Shown piece by piece: positions 34,573 to 42,045 of a stretch of 64,000 bases of DNA (positions within the stretch are counted from its first letter, which is position 1; each line of letters opens with the position of its first letter). A model generated the notes under the pieces. It was not told the origin of the DNA. It did not search any database and was given only the letters and a program-made list of their open reading frames with translations. A program made the translations under genes and the position numbers. Where the stretch lies: NCBI GenBank assembly GCA_040772225.1, contig JAXGYO010000002.1, positions 1,922,001 to 1,986,000 on the forward strand. Direction: 5' to 3'. The DNA is from JAAYED01 sp040772225 (GTDB lineage Bacteria > Chloroflexota > Anaerolineae > UBA1429).

Positions 34573-35586
34573 CTAGAGCGACCGGCCCACGGCTTCTGCT
34601 ACCTGCCGCACGTCTTTGACCAGCTGCGAGTAGGTGTCAGGCGCGATGGACTGTGCTCCGTCCGAGAGTGCGACCTCGGGATGGGGATGCATCTCGATCA
34701 ACAGGCCGTCTGCGCCAGCGGCAACAGAGGCTCGCGATAGTGCGTTGACATAGCGGGCCTTGCCGGAGGCATGGCTGGGATCCATAAAGACGGGCAGATG
34801 CGTGAGTTCTTTGAGCACCGGCACTGCGCTGATGTCCAGGGTGTTGCGGGTGGTGGTCTCAAAGGTACGAATGCCGCGCTCGCACAGGAGCACCTGCTCG
34901 TTTCCATTGGACATGATGTATTCGGCCGACATGAGCAGTTCCTCGATCGTCGACATCATACCACGTTTGAGCATCACGGGCCGCTCCGAGCGTCCGACGG
35001 CATCCAGCAGTGCATAGTTCTGCATATTGCGGGTGCCGACCTGTAGAATGTCGGCGACGCCTGCGACCATCGGGACCTGCTCGGGTGACATGACCTCGGT
35101 GATGATAGCGAGACCGTAGACGGACTTGACCTCGGCCAGGAGCGCCAGACCTTTCTCTCCCAGCCCGCGGAAGCTGTAGGGGGAAGTGCGCGGCTTGAAG
35201 GCACCGCCACGAAAGATCGTGCCACCGTTGTTCTTGACGATCTCGGCGGCTTCAAAGACCTGCTCGCGGCTCTCCACCGAGCAGGGACCCCCGATGACCA
35301 CCACGGCATTGCCACCGATGGGGGTTGAATTCACCTGAATGATCGTGTTTTCCGGGTGAAAGTCGCGGCTGGAGAGCTTGAACGGCTTGAGGACGCGCAC
35401 GACACGGTCGACCCCATCCATCAGGTCGAACACGGACTCATCGAGGCGGCGCTCGTCGCCGATGACGCCGATGATGGTGGTCTCCTCTCCCGCCGAGATG
35501 TGCGGGCGAAAGCCGAGCTGTTTGACCTTGTCGACAACGGCCTCAATCTGGTCCTGCGGGGCGCGGTTGCGCATGATGATGATCAT
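34573..35586 (-). CDS. aroF: 3-deoxy-7-phosphoheptulonate synthase, type I-beta
   Basis: The first shikimate-pathway enzyme, joining PEP and erythrose 4-phosphate. The 337-residue protein has an N-terminal ferredoxin-like regulatory domain (1-70, starting MIIIMRNRAPQDQIEAVV) as in the Thermotoga enzyme, where tyrosine or phenylalanine inhibit. The catalytic barrel follows with IGGPCSVESREQV, GGAFKPRTSPYSF, KRGMM and MDPSHASGKA. The start ATG at 35584-35586 overlaps the aroH stop as ATGA. Confidence 0.95.
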   Translation of the reverse strand: MIIIMRNRAPQDQIEAVVDKVKQLGFRPHISAGEETTIIGVIGDERRLDESVFDLMDGVDRVVRVLKPFKLSSRDFHPENTIIQVNSTPIGGNAVVVIGGPCSVESREQVFEAAEIVKNNGGTIFRGGAFKPRTSPYSFRGLGEKGLALLAEVKSVYGLAIITEVMSPEQVPMVAGVADILQVGTRNMQNYALLDAVGRSERPVMLKRGMMSTIEELLMSAEYIMSNGNEQVLLCERGIRTFETTTRNTLDISAVPVLKELTHLPVFMDPSHASGKARYVNALSRASVAAGADGLLIEMHPHPEVALSDGAQSIAPDTYSQLVKDVRQVAEAVGRSL

Positions 35587-35975
35587 TGATCGAGCTCCTT
35601 TACGTAAGCGTCTGTAGTGGCGAGATCGGGGCGCAGGCTGGCGGCCTTGCGCTGATAGATGTGACGTACCTGACTGGGCGGGCGCTCGGTATTCCACCAT
35701 AGGAGGACGCGAATACATCGCTGGAGGCTGCCCGGGACGGGGATCTCCAGGCCATCGAGCATGGGCACATGCAGCCACCCCAGCTGGCGGGCGGCTCTGG
35801 CAGGAAAGGCCGCGTTGATGTCGGCCGTCACTGTAAAATAGGCGGCGGCCAGGTCATCGGCGTCGACGCCGTTGGCGGCGACCATCCCCTGGAGCAGCGA
35901 GCGCGTTGCCTCCAGGATCTCCTCCTCGGTGTTCAGATCGACGGTTGTAGCGCCACGTATTCCGCGAACCGGCAT
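35583..35975 (-). CDS. aroH: Chorismate mutase, AroH type
   Basis: AroH turns chorismate into prephenate, feeding TyrA. The 130-residue protein is the Bacillus-type trimeric mutase: VRGIRGATTV at the start (catalytic Arg), FTVTADINAAFPARAARQLGW in the centre and PVPGSLQRCIRVL near 92. It is the first gene of the aro operon; AAAGGAG lies seven bases before the ATG. The hairpin at 36003-36036 stands only 30 bases upstream, so either it is an attenuator or a promoter lies very close. Confidence 0.94.
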   Translation of the reverse strand: MPVRGIRGATTVDLNTEEEILEATRSLLQGMVAANGVDADDLAAAYFTVTADINAAFPARAARQLGWLHVPMLDGLEIPVPGSLQRCIRVLLWWNTERPPSQVRHIYQRKAASLRPDLATTDAYVKELDQ

Positions 35976-36002
35976 AATTCACTCCTTTCCGCCTCCAGGG
36001 CA

Positions 36003-36036
36003 ATCAAAAAAGCGTGGAGCTGGCGCTCCACGCTTT
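36003..36036 (-). terminator. Terminator-like hairpin before aroH, possible attenuator
   Basis: On the minus strand a 12-bp stem (AAAGCGTGGAGC type, arms 36009-36020 and 36025-36036, 4-base loop) is followed by TTTTTTGATTG. No promoter is evident between it and aroH. A smaller hairpin with arms TGGGAG and CTCCCA (about 36053-36075) lies just upstream. Confidence 0.7.
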
Positions 36037-36065
36037 GACTGACCGCTTGTCTGTTGGGAGGGCGA

Positions 36066-36263
36066 CTATGGCTCCCAGATGTGCAGCGCGCTATTCCCCG
36101 CTATGGAACGGGCGTAATAGTAGACGAGATATGCGCTGCCAGCCGCAAAGCCATCGGCTACGGAGGTGAACCCGCGGCCGTCGCCAGTATGCTCTCTCGC
36201 CCTGACGGAGCTGGTGTGCATTTGCGACTCCCTAAGAGATTGCATGCACAATAGCACCGTCAC
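36066..36263 (-). CDS. Possible leader peptide or gene remnant upstream of the aro hairpin
   Basis: The frame reads up to 65 residues and stops 30 bases before the hairpin. The last part contains four Tyr in seven residues (AYLVYYYAR) and ends ALHIWEP. It could be an attenuation leader, or the C-terminal remnant of a lost gene. No Shine-Dalgarno is clear and no homologue is recognised. The remaining region 36264-36368 shows nothing else except the Shine-Dalgarno of the next gene. Confidence 0.25.
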   Translation of the reverse strand: MTVLLCMQSLRESQMHTSSVRAREHTGDGRGFTSVADGFAAGSAYLVYYYARSIAGNSALHIWEP

Positions 36264-36368
36264 GGATAGACGTCAAATGTCGCTGATGGGCCAACGGAGC
36301 GGCGCCGCCAACTCGGGTGTGGTAGAATGGTGTCACGGTGCCCGGACCTCCAGCAGAGGAGTGGCAAG

Positions 36369-37214
36369 ATGAGCAGAATCTATGTAGGTACCTGCAACTG
36401 GTCGGACCACGCCAACTTTTACCCTGCGGATCTGCCCTCAAGCCAACAGATCACCTACTATGCGCAGCGGTTTCCGGTGGTGGAGATCGATTCCACTTAT
36501 TATCACCTGATGCCGGTGCGCAACTTTAGCCTCTGGGCAGAGCGCACGCCCGAGGGCTTTATCTTTGACGTAAAGGCCTTCAAGCAGTTGACCTACCACG
36601 ACCGCAAGAACCCGCCTACCGATGAGGTGCATGGCCAGTTCAGCCGCTCGGTGCAGCCGCTGCGCGACGCGGGCAAGCTGGGTGCGCTGCACTTTCAGTT
36701 CCCGCCCTGGTATGTTTCGGGAGACCGGAATCTGGACTATCTACGGTCTCTGCGCGATACATATCCCGACGATCTCTTGTCCGTCGAGTTCCGGCACCGG
36801 AGCTGGTACGAGCCCGAGAGTTACGCGCAGGTGACGGCTGCGCTGCGGGATGCTGGCATCGGGCTGACGGTGGTGGACGAGCCGCAGATTGGCACGGGCT
36901 CGGTCCCCACCATCGCTGAGGTGACGCTACCGGCGCTGTCAATCGTGCGTTTTCACGGGCGCAACAGGCGCATGTGGTATGCCCGCGTCAAAACGACTGG
37001 CGAACGCTTTGACTATCTGTATAGCGAGGATGAACTGCGCGAGTGGGTGCCCCGAGTCGGCGAACTGGCGGCCGCTGCTGACGCTGTACATGTGTTGTTC
37101 AACAACAACGCCCAGGACTATGCCGTGCAAAATGGCAGGCAGCTGCGACTGCTGTTGCGCGAGGGCTTGCCTGGTCTCGAGGTTGTTGCCTCTCCCCAGG
37201 AGACATCGGCCTGA
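36369..37214 (+). CDS. DUF72 family protein
   Basis: A 281-residue TIM-barrel-like protein of the DUF72 (YecE) family, whose function is not established. Visible family motifs: IYVGTCNWSDHANFYP at the start, VEIDSTYYHLMPVRNF, FIFDVKAFKQLTYH, LGALHFQFPPWY, SVEFRHRSWYE, IVRFHGRNRRMWY and VLFNNNAQDYAVQNG. The start ATG at 36369 follows GAGGAG. The strand is opposite to the aro operon. Confidence 0.88.
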   Translation: MSRIYVGTCNWSDHANFYPADLPSSQQITYYAQRFPVVEIDSTYYHLMPVRNFSLWAERTPEGFIFDVKAFKQLTYHDRKNPPTDEVHGQFSRSVQPLRDAGKLGALHFQFPPWYVSGDRNLDYLRSLRDTYPDDLLSVEFRHRSWYEPESYAQVTAALRDAGIGLTVVDEPQIGTGSVPTIAEVTLPALSIVRFHGRNRRMWYARVKTTGERFDYLYSEDELREWVPRVGELAAAADAVHVLFNNNAQDYAVQNGRQLRLLLREGLPGLEVVASPQETSA

Positions 37215-37305
37215 TGGGTGCGGCGCGGGCTTTGACAGTGTTCTCTGCGGCCGCTAGAATGGCATCCTGATCAGGCCGTCGCGCGCGGGCGTCCAATCGA
37301 ACAGA

Positions 37306-37321
37306 CGTTTCACGTGGAACA
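37306..37321. other. parS-like ParB-binding site 1
   Basis: CGTTTCACGTGGAACA matches the bacterial parS consensus TGTTTCACGTGAAACA at 14 of 16 positions and keeps the CACGTG centre. It lies 15 bases before a methyltransferase gene and 1 kb before dnaN. Confidence 0.7.
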
Positions 37322-37336
37322 TGGGGAGAGTGTGGT

Positions 37337-38230
37337 TTGGCAGACCAGGAGCGCGGCGAGCGGCCCATCATTGACTATGAGGCCTCGACCTACCGGACCG
37401 ATTTCTGGCAGGGCCAGGGACGCGAATACGAGGACGCCGTAGAGCGCGTGGCCATCCAGGCCATGCTGCCGCCCACTGGCGAGCGCGTGGTCGATATCGG
37501 CGCCGGGTTCGGACGCCTGGCGGACCTGTACGCCGGATACCGTGAGGTTGTGCTGGTAGACTATTCCCAGTCGCAGCTCGAGTACGCGCGTCAGCAGCTT
37601 GGCGACGGGCGTTTCACCTACGTCGCTGCCGATCTCTACGGGATGCCGCTGGCCACGGGCGCTGTGGACGCGGCGGTGATGGTGCGCGTCTTGCATCACA
37701 TCGCCGACGTGCCGGCGGCCATGGCACAGCTGGCGCGCATTCTGACGCCGCAGAGCCCGCTGGTGTTGGAGTTTGCCAATAAACGGCACCTCAAGAACAT
37801 CATGCGTTACACTATCGGGCGCGGTGTGAATCCCTTTAGCCCTGAGCCGCACGAGTTCGCCTCGTTGCACTTTGATTTCCATCCAGACTGGGTGCGCCAG
37901 CGCCTGGAGGAGGCAGGGTTTCACGTGGAACATCGGCGGGCCGTCTCGCTGTTCCGCGCTGGCCTACTCAAACGGCTTGTGCCGCTGCGCCTCCTGGCGG
38001 GCGCCGATGCCGCCCTGCAGCGTGTCACCGCCCCCCTCACCCCGGGCCCCAGCGTATTCGTGCAGGCACGCCGGGAGGGGGAGGGTCGCCGGGCGCCCGT
38101 GGATCGGGCCGCGCTCTTTGGGTGTCCCGATTGTGGTCAGGAGCCGCTGGAAGCTGTAGAGGGCGGCGTCACCTGCCGCTCCTGCGGCGGCTTTTGGCCT
38201 GTCATCAACGGAGTTTATGTGTTCAAGTAG
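37337..38230 (+). CDS. SAM-dependent methyltransferase with C-terminal zinc-ribbon
   Basis: The 297-residue protein has a class I methyltransferase domain (VVDIGAGFGRLADLY at about 51-65, acidic end VLVDYSQSQLEYAR, AAVMVRVLHHI). A Trm112-like zinc ribbon follows at the C-terminus (CPDCG at about 264 and CRSCGG at about 283, ending PVINGVYVFK). The start is a TTG at 37337 with GGGGAG eight bases upstream. A parS-like site lies just upstream and a second lies within the gene. Substrate unknown. Confidence 0.82.
   Translation: MADQERGERPIIDYEASTYRTDFWQGQGREYEDAVERVAIQAMLPPTGERVVDIGAGFGRLADLYAGYREVVLVDYSQSQLEYARQQLGDGRFTYVAADLYGMPLATGAVDAAVMVRVLHHIADVPAAMAQLARILTPQSPLVLEFANKRHLKNIMRYTIGRGVNPFSPEPHEFASLHFDFHPDWVRQRLEEAGFHVEHRRAVSLFRAGLLKRLVPLRLLAGADAALQRVTAPLTPGPSVFVQARREGEGRRAPVDRAALFGCPDCGQEPLEAVEGGVTCRSCGGFWPVINGVYVFK
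37917..37932. other. parS-like ParB-binding site 2
   Basis: GGTTTCACGTGGAACA shares 15 contiguous bases with site 1 (37307-37321), and the identity continues into the next base. It lies within the methyltransferase coding region, in codons for GFHVEH, about 610 bases from site 1. Confidence 0.7.
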
Positions 38231-38243
38231 CTGCCGTGAGGGG

Positions 38244-38272
38244 TTGACCCCCGCCACTGCGCGGCCTATACT
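38244..38272 (+). promoter_or_regulatory. Promoter of dnaN
   Basis: TTGACC, 17 bases, TATACT, about 33 bases before the dnaN ATG. Confidence 0.75.
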
Positions 38273-38304
38273 GCCGGGGTCAGGCTAACGAGGAGGAAAA
38301 GACA

Positions 38305-39435
38305 ATGAAGGTCTCCTGTATGCAGGCCAATCTGGCCGGCGGGTTGTCGGTGGTCGGGCGCGCTGTCGCTACCCGCAGCACGCTGCCGGTGCTCTCCAAT
38401 ATCTTGCTCACCACCGAAGAGTCGCGGCTCAAACTCTCTGCGACCAACCTGGAGATCGGGATCAATTGCTGGATCCCTGCCAAGGTCGAGCGCGAGGGTG
38501 CCACCACGATCCCGGCCCGTCTGCTCACGGATTTTGTGAACTCTCTCTCGGCAGAAAAGGTCGATCTGGAGCTGATCACGCGCACGCAGACACTCAATGT
38601 CAAGTGCGGCCGCTCCGAGGCCAATATCAAGGGGATCGATGCGCAGGAATACCCCCTGATTCTCGTCCCCGATGAGGAAGAACCTATCCGTATCGGCACT
38701 GATGAGCTGCAACAGATGATCGATCGCGTTGCTTTTGCCGCGGCGACGGACGAGAGTCGCCCTGTGCTCACCGGTGTCCAGGCCGAACTCGGCCCCGAGA
38801 TGTTTACCTTTGCTGCTGCCGATAGCTACCGCCTCTCTGTTAGCTCGATGTCGCTGGAGCGGGGCCCTGAGACGCAGATAAGCGTAATCATCCCCGCGCG
38901 GGCCCTTCAGGAGCTGCGCCGCATCTCCAGCGAAGGGACCGTGGTAGAAGTAAGGATCTCACCCAACCGCAATCAAGTCTTTTTCCACCTCGATTCGGTC
39001 GACCTCGTGTCGCAGCTCGTGGAGGGCGCCTTCCCCGACTATAAGCAGATCATTCCCCAGAGCCACAATACGCGGACGGTGGTAAGCACCGGCGAGTTTC
39101 TCAAGGCCGTGCGCATCGCCGCGATTTTCGCCCGGGATGCCGCCAACATCTGCCAGTTGCATGTGGCCCCCAACGGGTCTGCCGGGTACGGCCGCCTGAT
39201 CGTCTCGGCGACTTCGGCCGAGCATGGTGACAACGTCAGCGAGTTGGACGCCAATATCGAGGGGCCGCCCATCGATATCGCCTTTAACGCCCGTTACCTG
39301 CAGGAGGCGTTGAGCATCATCGACACGGCAGAAGTCGCCCTGGAGACGCGCGACCCGTCCAGCCCGGGTGTCATCAAGCCGGTGGGCGGAGGCGACTTTA
39401 CGCATATCATCATGCCCATGCAGGTGGCTCGCTAA
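38305..39435 (+). CDS. dnaN: DNA polymerase III beta subunit (sliding clamp)
   Basis: DnaN forms the ring clamp that tethers polymerase III. The 376-residue protein has the three-domain clamp pattern: MKVSCMQANLAGGLSVVGRA and TLPVLSNILL in domain 1, VAFAAATDESRPVLTGV in domain 2, and the C-terminal end with DPSSPGVIKPVGG and HIIMPMQ. AGGAGG stands nine bases upstream of the ATG. dnaA is not next to it in this window. recF follows after eight bases. Confidence 0.97.
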   Translation: MKVSCMQANLAGGLSVVGRAVATRSTLPVLSNILLTTEESRLKLSATNLEIGINCWIPAKVEREGATTIPARLLTDFVNSLSAEKVDLELITRTQTLNVKCGRSEANIKGIDAQEYPLILVPDEEEPIRIGTDELQQMIDRVAFAAATDESRPVLTGVQAELGPEMFTFAAADSYRLSVSSMSLERGPETQISVIIPARALQELRRISSEGTVVEVRISPNRNQVFFHLDSVDLVSQLVEGAFPDYKQIIPQSHNTRTVVSTGEFLKAVRIAAIFARDAANICQLHVAPNGSAGYGRLIVSATSAEHGDNVSELDANIEGPPIDIAFNARYLQEALSIIDTAEVALETRDPSSPGVIKPVGGGDFTHIIMPMQVAR

Positions 39436-39443
39436 GTGTCGCG

Positions 39444-40724
39444 ATGCTGATTCGCCGCCTGGAGCTGTACCAGTTTCGTAACTATGCGCGCCTGGAGATC
39501 GATCTTTCGGCGCGCATTCACCTGCTGGTGGGAGATAACGCCCAGGGCAAGACAAACTTGCTGGAGGCGATCTACTATCTGGCCACGACGCGCTCGCCCC
39601 TGGCGGGACAGGATCGCGAGCTGATCGGATGGGACGCGGGCGTTGAGGACGTGATTCCCAACGCCCAGATGGCGCTCCAGTTCACGCGCCATGGCGAGGG
39701 CCACGTGCTGGAGGCCTCGCTGGTGCGAGAGCCGGCAGAGGGGGGCCTGCTCGGTGAGGACGTTTTTCGGCGCCGCCTGCGTTACGATGGCGTCAATCGC
39801 CGCGCCATGGATGTGGTCGGCAAGCTCAATGTCGTGCTTTTTCTGCCAGAGGATATCCTGCTGGTTTCCGACTCTCCCGGGCAACGCCGCCGGTATCTCG
39901 ATGTCTTTTTATGCCAGTTGGACGCACGCTACTGCAGGACCCTCTCCGCTTACAATCGCGTGCTCACGCAGCGCAATGCCTTGCTGCGCCGCATCCGTGA
40001 CAGAGAGGCGCGCCCTGAAGAGTTACCATACTGGGATGAGCAACTGGTACAGTTGGGCGCCTATGTGATAGGCAGGCGCCTGTGGGCGGTGGCGCGTCTG
40101 GAGAGCCACGCGGCCGTCGCGCAGCGCGATCTCACTGGCGGCCTAGAGTCCCTGTCACTGCTGTACGACCATGCTCTCGCGGGGAGAGTTGATCTGGACG
40201 ACATCGCGGCAACGCTGTGCAATCCCGAACTGCGGTGGGGCGATGCCGGACAGCCCGAAGCCGATCCGATCTCGCTGCTAGAGTCGCGCTATCTAGAATC
40301 CCTGCAGTCTGTCAGGCGCGAGGAGCTGGCGCGCGGGGTGACGGTGTTGGGACCGCATCGCGACGACATGCGTTTTATCCTGAACGATCACGATGCACGC
40401 GTGTTTGGCTCCCGCGGGCAGCAGCGGACGGTCGCATTGGCGCTCAAGCTCGCAGAGGTGACCCTGATGAGCGAGAGCGTCGGTGAGATGCCTGTGCTGC
40501 TGCTGGACGATGTGCTGTCCGAGCTGGATCGCCAGCGAGGTCTTTATGTGCTGAGCCGTATTGCGCAGGCGGAACAAGTAATCGTTACGACCACAACGCT
40601 TGATGACGTACCCCCGAGCTTTGCGACCGAGGCTCGGATCTGGTGTATTCGTGCCGGAACCGCCCTGCCCTGGCCATCAATCTCTGACGGGCAGGGCACC
40701 CTTTCCCAGGAGCGTGAAGCGTGA
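39444..40724 (+). CDS. recF: DNA replication and repair protein RecF
   Basis: RecF is an SMC-like ATPase that loads RecA at gaps with RecO and RecR. The 426-residue protein has N-terminal RRLELYQFRNYARLEI, Walker A GDNAQGKTN (about 32-40), the late signature GSRGQQRTVALALKLAE and Walker B LLLDDVLSELD. The length is somewhat long for the family. It is coupled to the next gene through a GTGA overlap. Confidence 0.95.
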   Translation: MLIRRLELYQFRNYARLEIDLSARIHLLVGDNAQGKTNLLEAIYYLATTRSPLAGQDRELIGWDAGVEDVIPNAQMALQFTRHGEGHVLEASLVREPAEGGLLGEDVFRRRLRYDGVNRRAMDVVGKLNVVLFLPEDILLVSDSPGQRRRYLDVFLCQLDARYCRTLSAYNRVLTQRNALLRRIRDREARPEELPYWDEQLVQLGAYVIGRRLWAVARLESHAAVAQRDLTGGLESLSLLYDHALAGRVDLDDIAATLCNPELRWGDAGQPEADPISLLESRYLESLQSVRREELARGVTVLGPHRDDMRFILNDHDARVFGSRGQQRTVALALKLAEVTLMSESVGEMPVLLLDDVLSELDRQRGLYVLSRIAQAEQVIVTTTTLDDVPPSFATEARIWCIRAGTALPWPSISDGQGTLSQEREA

Positions 40725-41236
40725 GCAACCAGTTGACAGTAGCACTGAGCGGCATGCCCGGTTCGCGTGAAGAGTTCTTGACGCTCCAGGCGTCACTGGC
40801 CACCACCGCTGAGGGCGGAGCGGCCGCTTTTCTCCTCGCCCTGATTCTGCGACGCGCCGACGAGACCCTGGGGGCGGCCTGCCTCGCGGAGAGCGTGGAC
40901 GGCTCTCGCCTCAGAATCGGCGCCCCTGGCCCCGAACTCGTCCGCCGCGATCTGCAGCGTATCGATGAGCAGCTGCGCGCGAACCCCGGCCTGCCAGCGG
41001 CCTATTTTGAGGGTGCCACGCCGACCAATGGCTACGCGCTGCCCGAGATGCCCTGGACGGTGGCGCTGACCACCAACCCCTACTCTGGTGATGCGGACAA
41101 GGGCCTCATCAAGCTGTTTGTGGCCTGTTCGGGCGCGGATTTGCCCCGGCCGGTTACGCTCAAGCGGCAAGAGGACGGGCTGTGGAAGGCGTCCGAGTGG
41201 AGCAGTCTGCTGATGGGGATACGCCGTCCCGCATAG
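40721..41236 (+). CDS. Uncharacterised protein, DUF6935-like
   Basis: The 171-residue protein starts with GTG overlapping the recF stop. It resembles the DUF6935 group by AAYFEGATPTNGYALPEMPWTVAL (about 97-120), GLIKLFVACSGADLPRPVTLKRQ and WSSLLMGIRRP at the end. No catalytic motif or membrane segment is visible. Being co-translated with recF makes it part of the dnaN transcript, but a DNA-related function is only a suggestion. The family call is from recalled motif resemblance and could be wrong. Confidence 0.6.
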   Translation: MSNQLTVALSGMPGSREEFLTLQASLATTAEGGAAAFLLALILRRADETLGAACLAESVDGSRLRIGAPGPELVRRDLQRIDEQLRANPGLPAAYFEGATPTNGYALPEMPWTVALTTNPYSGDADKGLIKLFVACSGADLPRPVTLKRQEDGLWKASEWSSLLMGIRRPA

Positions 41237-41257
41237 GCAGAGCATCAGGTCAGAAGA

Positions 41258-42022
41258 TTACGCGGAGCTGAGCGGGCGTTTAGCGGGTATCCCTGTTCGG
41301 CGCGGGTAGCGTTCGGGCGTGGGCGCGATCTTGTCGATCACGACGAGGTGGTGCTCGCCCAAAAGCTCGTACAGCGGCACCTGCTTGATCGCAGATAGCC
41401 GTCCTCCCAAAAGCGCGATAGCGGTTGAGGCTTGCTCGGCTTCCAGTTGGGCGTCCTCTCCCTTGGGGGCGATGAAACGCCCTCCGGTGCGGCAAAAGGG
41501 GAGGCAATACTCGGCCAGCACATTGAGCGGCGCCACCGCGCGTGCGACAACCACGTCGTAGGCTTCACGGTGACCGGGGTCATGGGCCAGTTCCTCGGCC
41601 CTGCCCTGGATGATCTCCACGCCGGTCAGACTCAGCCGGCGCACGATGTGGTTCAGCCAGGTGACCTTTTTCCCGACCGATTCCAGCAACGAAAGGCGCA
41701 GATCCGGAAGCAGGATCTTGAGCGGAATGCCCGGAAAACCCGCGCCCGTACCTACATCCAAACAGCGCAGCACGCGCCCGGGGCGCTGTACGGGAACCGT
41801 GTCCGGTATGCTGCTGTGTGGTTCCTGCGATGGAAACGCGAGCAGGCACGTGAGCGAGTCCAGCAGATGGCGTGTCTGTACGTCGCGATATCCGGTGATA
41901 GCGGTCAGATTGAGGCGCTCATTCCAGCTACAGAGCTCTTCATAGAGCGTCTGGAATCGCTCGAGATGCTGGGCGCTCAGCTGCAGTCCCAGCTGACCGG
42001 CGCCCTGGCGTAAAATCTCCAT
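41258..42022 (-). CDS. rsmG: 16S rRNA (guanine-N7) methyltransferase RsmG (GidB)
   Basis: RsmG methylates G527 of 16S rRNA. The protein shows the RsmG core: YEELCSWNERLNLTAITGY, HLLDSLTCLLAF, LDVGTGAGFPGIPLKILLPD (SAM motif), LLESVGKKVTWL, VVVARAVAPLNVLAEYC and PKG. I chose the ATG at 42020-42022 because GAGG lies five bases upstream; a GTG at 42047-42049 that overlaps the glcD-like stop is the alternative. Its position beside recF fits a chromosome-origin neighbourhood. Confidence 0.94.
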   Translation of the reverse strand: MEILRQGAGQLGLQLSAQHLERFQTLYEELCSWNERLNLTAITGYRDVQTRHLLDSLTCLLAFPSQEPHSSIPDTVPVQRPGRVLRCLDVGTGAGFPGIPLKILLPDLRLSLLESVGKKVTWLNHIVRRLSLTGVEIIQGRAEELAHDPGHREAYDVVVARAVAPLNVLAEYCLPFCRTGGRFIAPKGEDAQLEAEQASTAIALLGGRLSAIKQVPLYELLGEHHLVVIDKIAPTPERYPRRTGIPAKRPLSSA

Positions 42023-42045
42023 CTGATCCTCTGTCTGAGCGACTC

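Noticed and set aside
36162..36177. T-box-like string GGAGGTGAACCCGCGG on the plus strand
   Set aside because: It only partly matches the T-box consensus, has no specifier stem or downstream terminator/antiterminator, and the following gene is a DUF72 protein.
38231..38304. Replication origin immediately before dnaN
   Set aside because: Only 74 bases, holding a sigma-70-type promoter; no DnaA boxes (TTATCCACA-like) or AT-rich unwinding region were seen here or elsewhere in the window.
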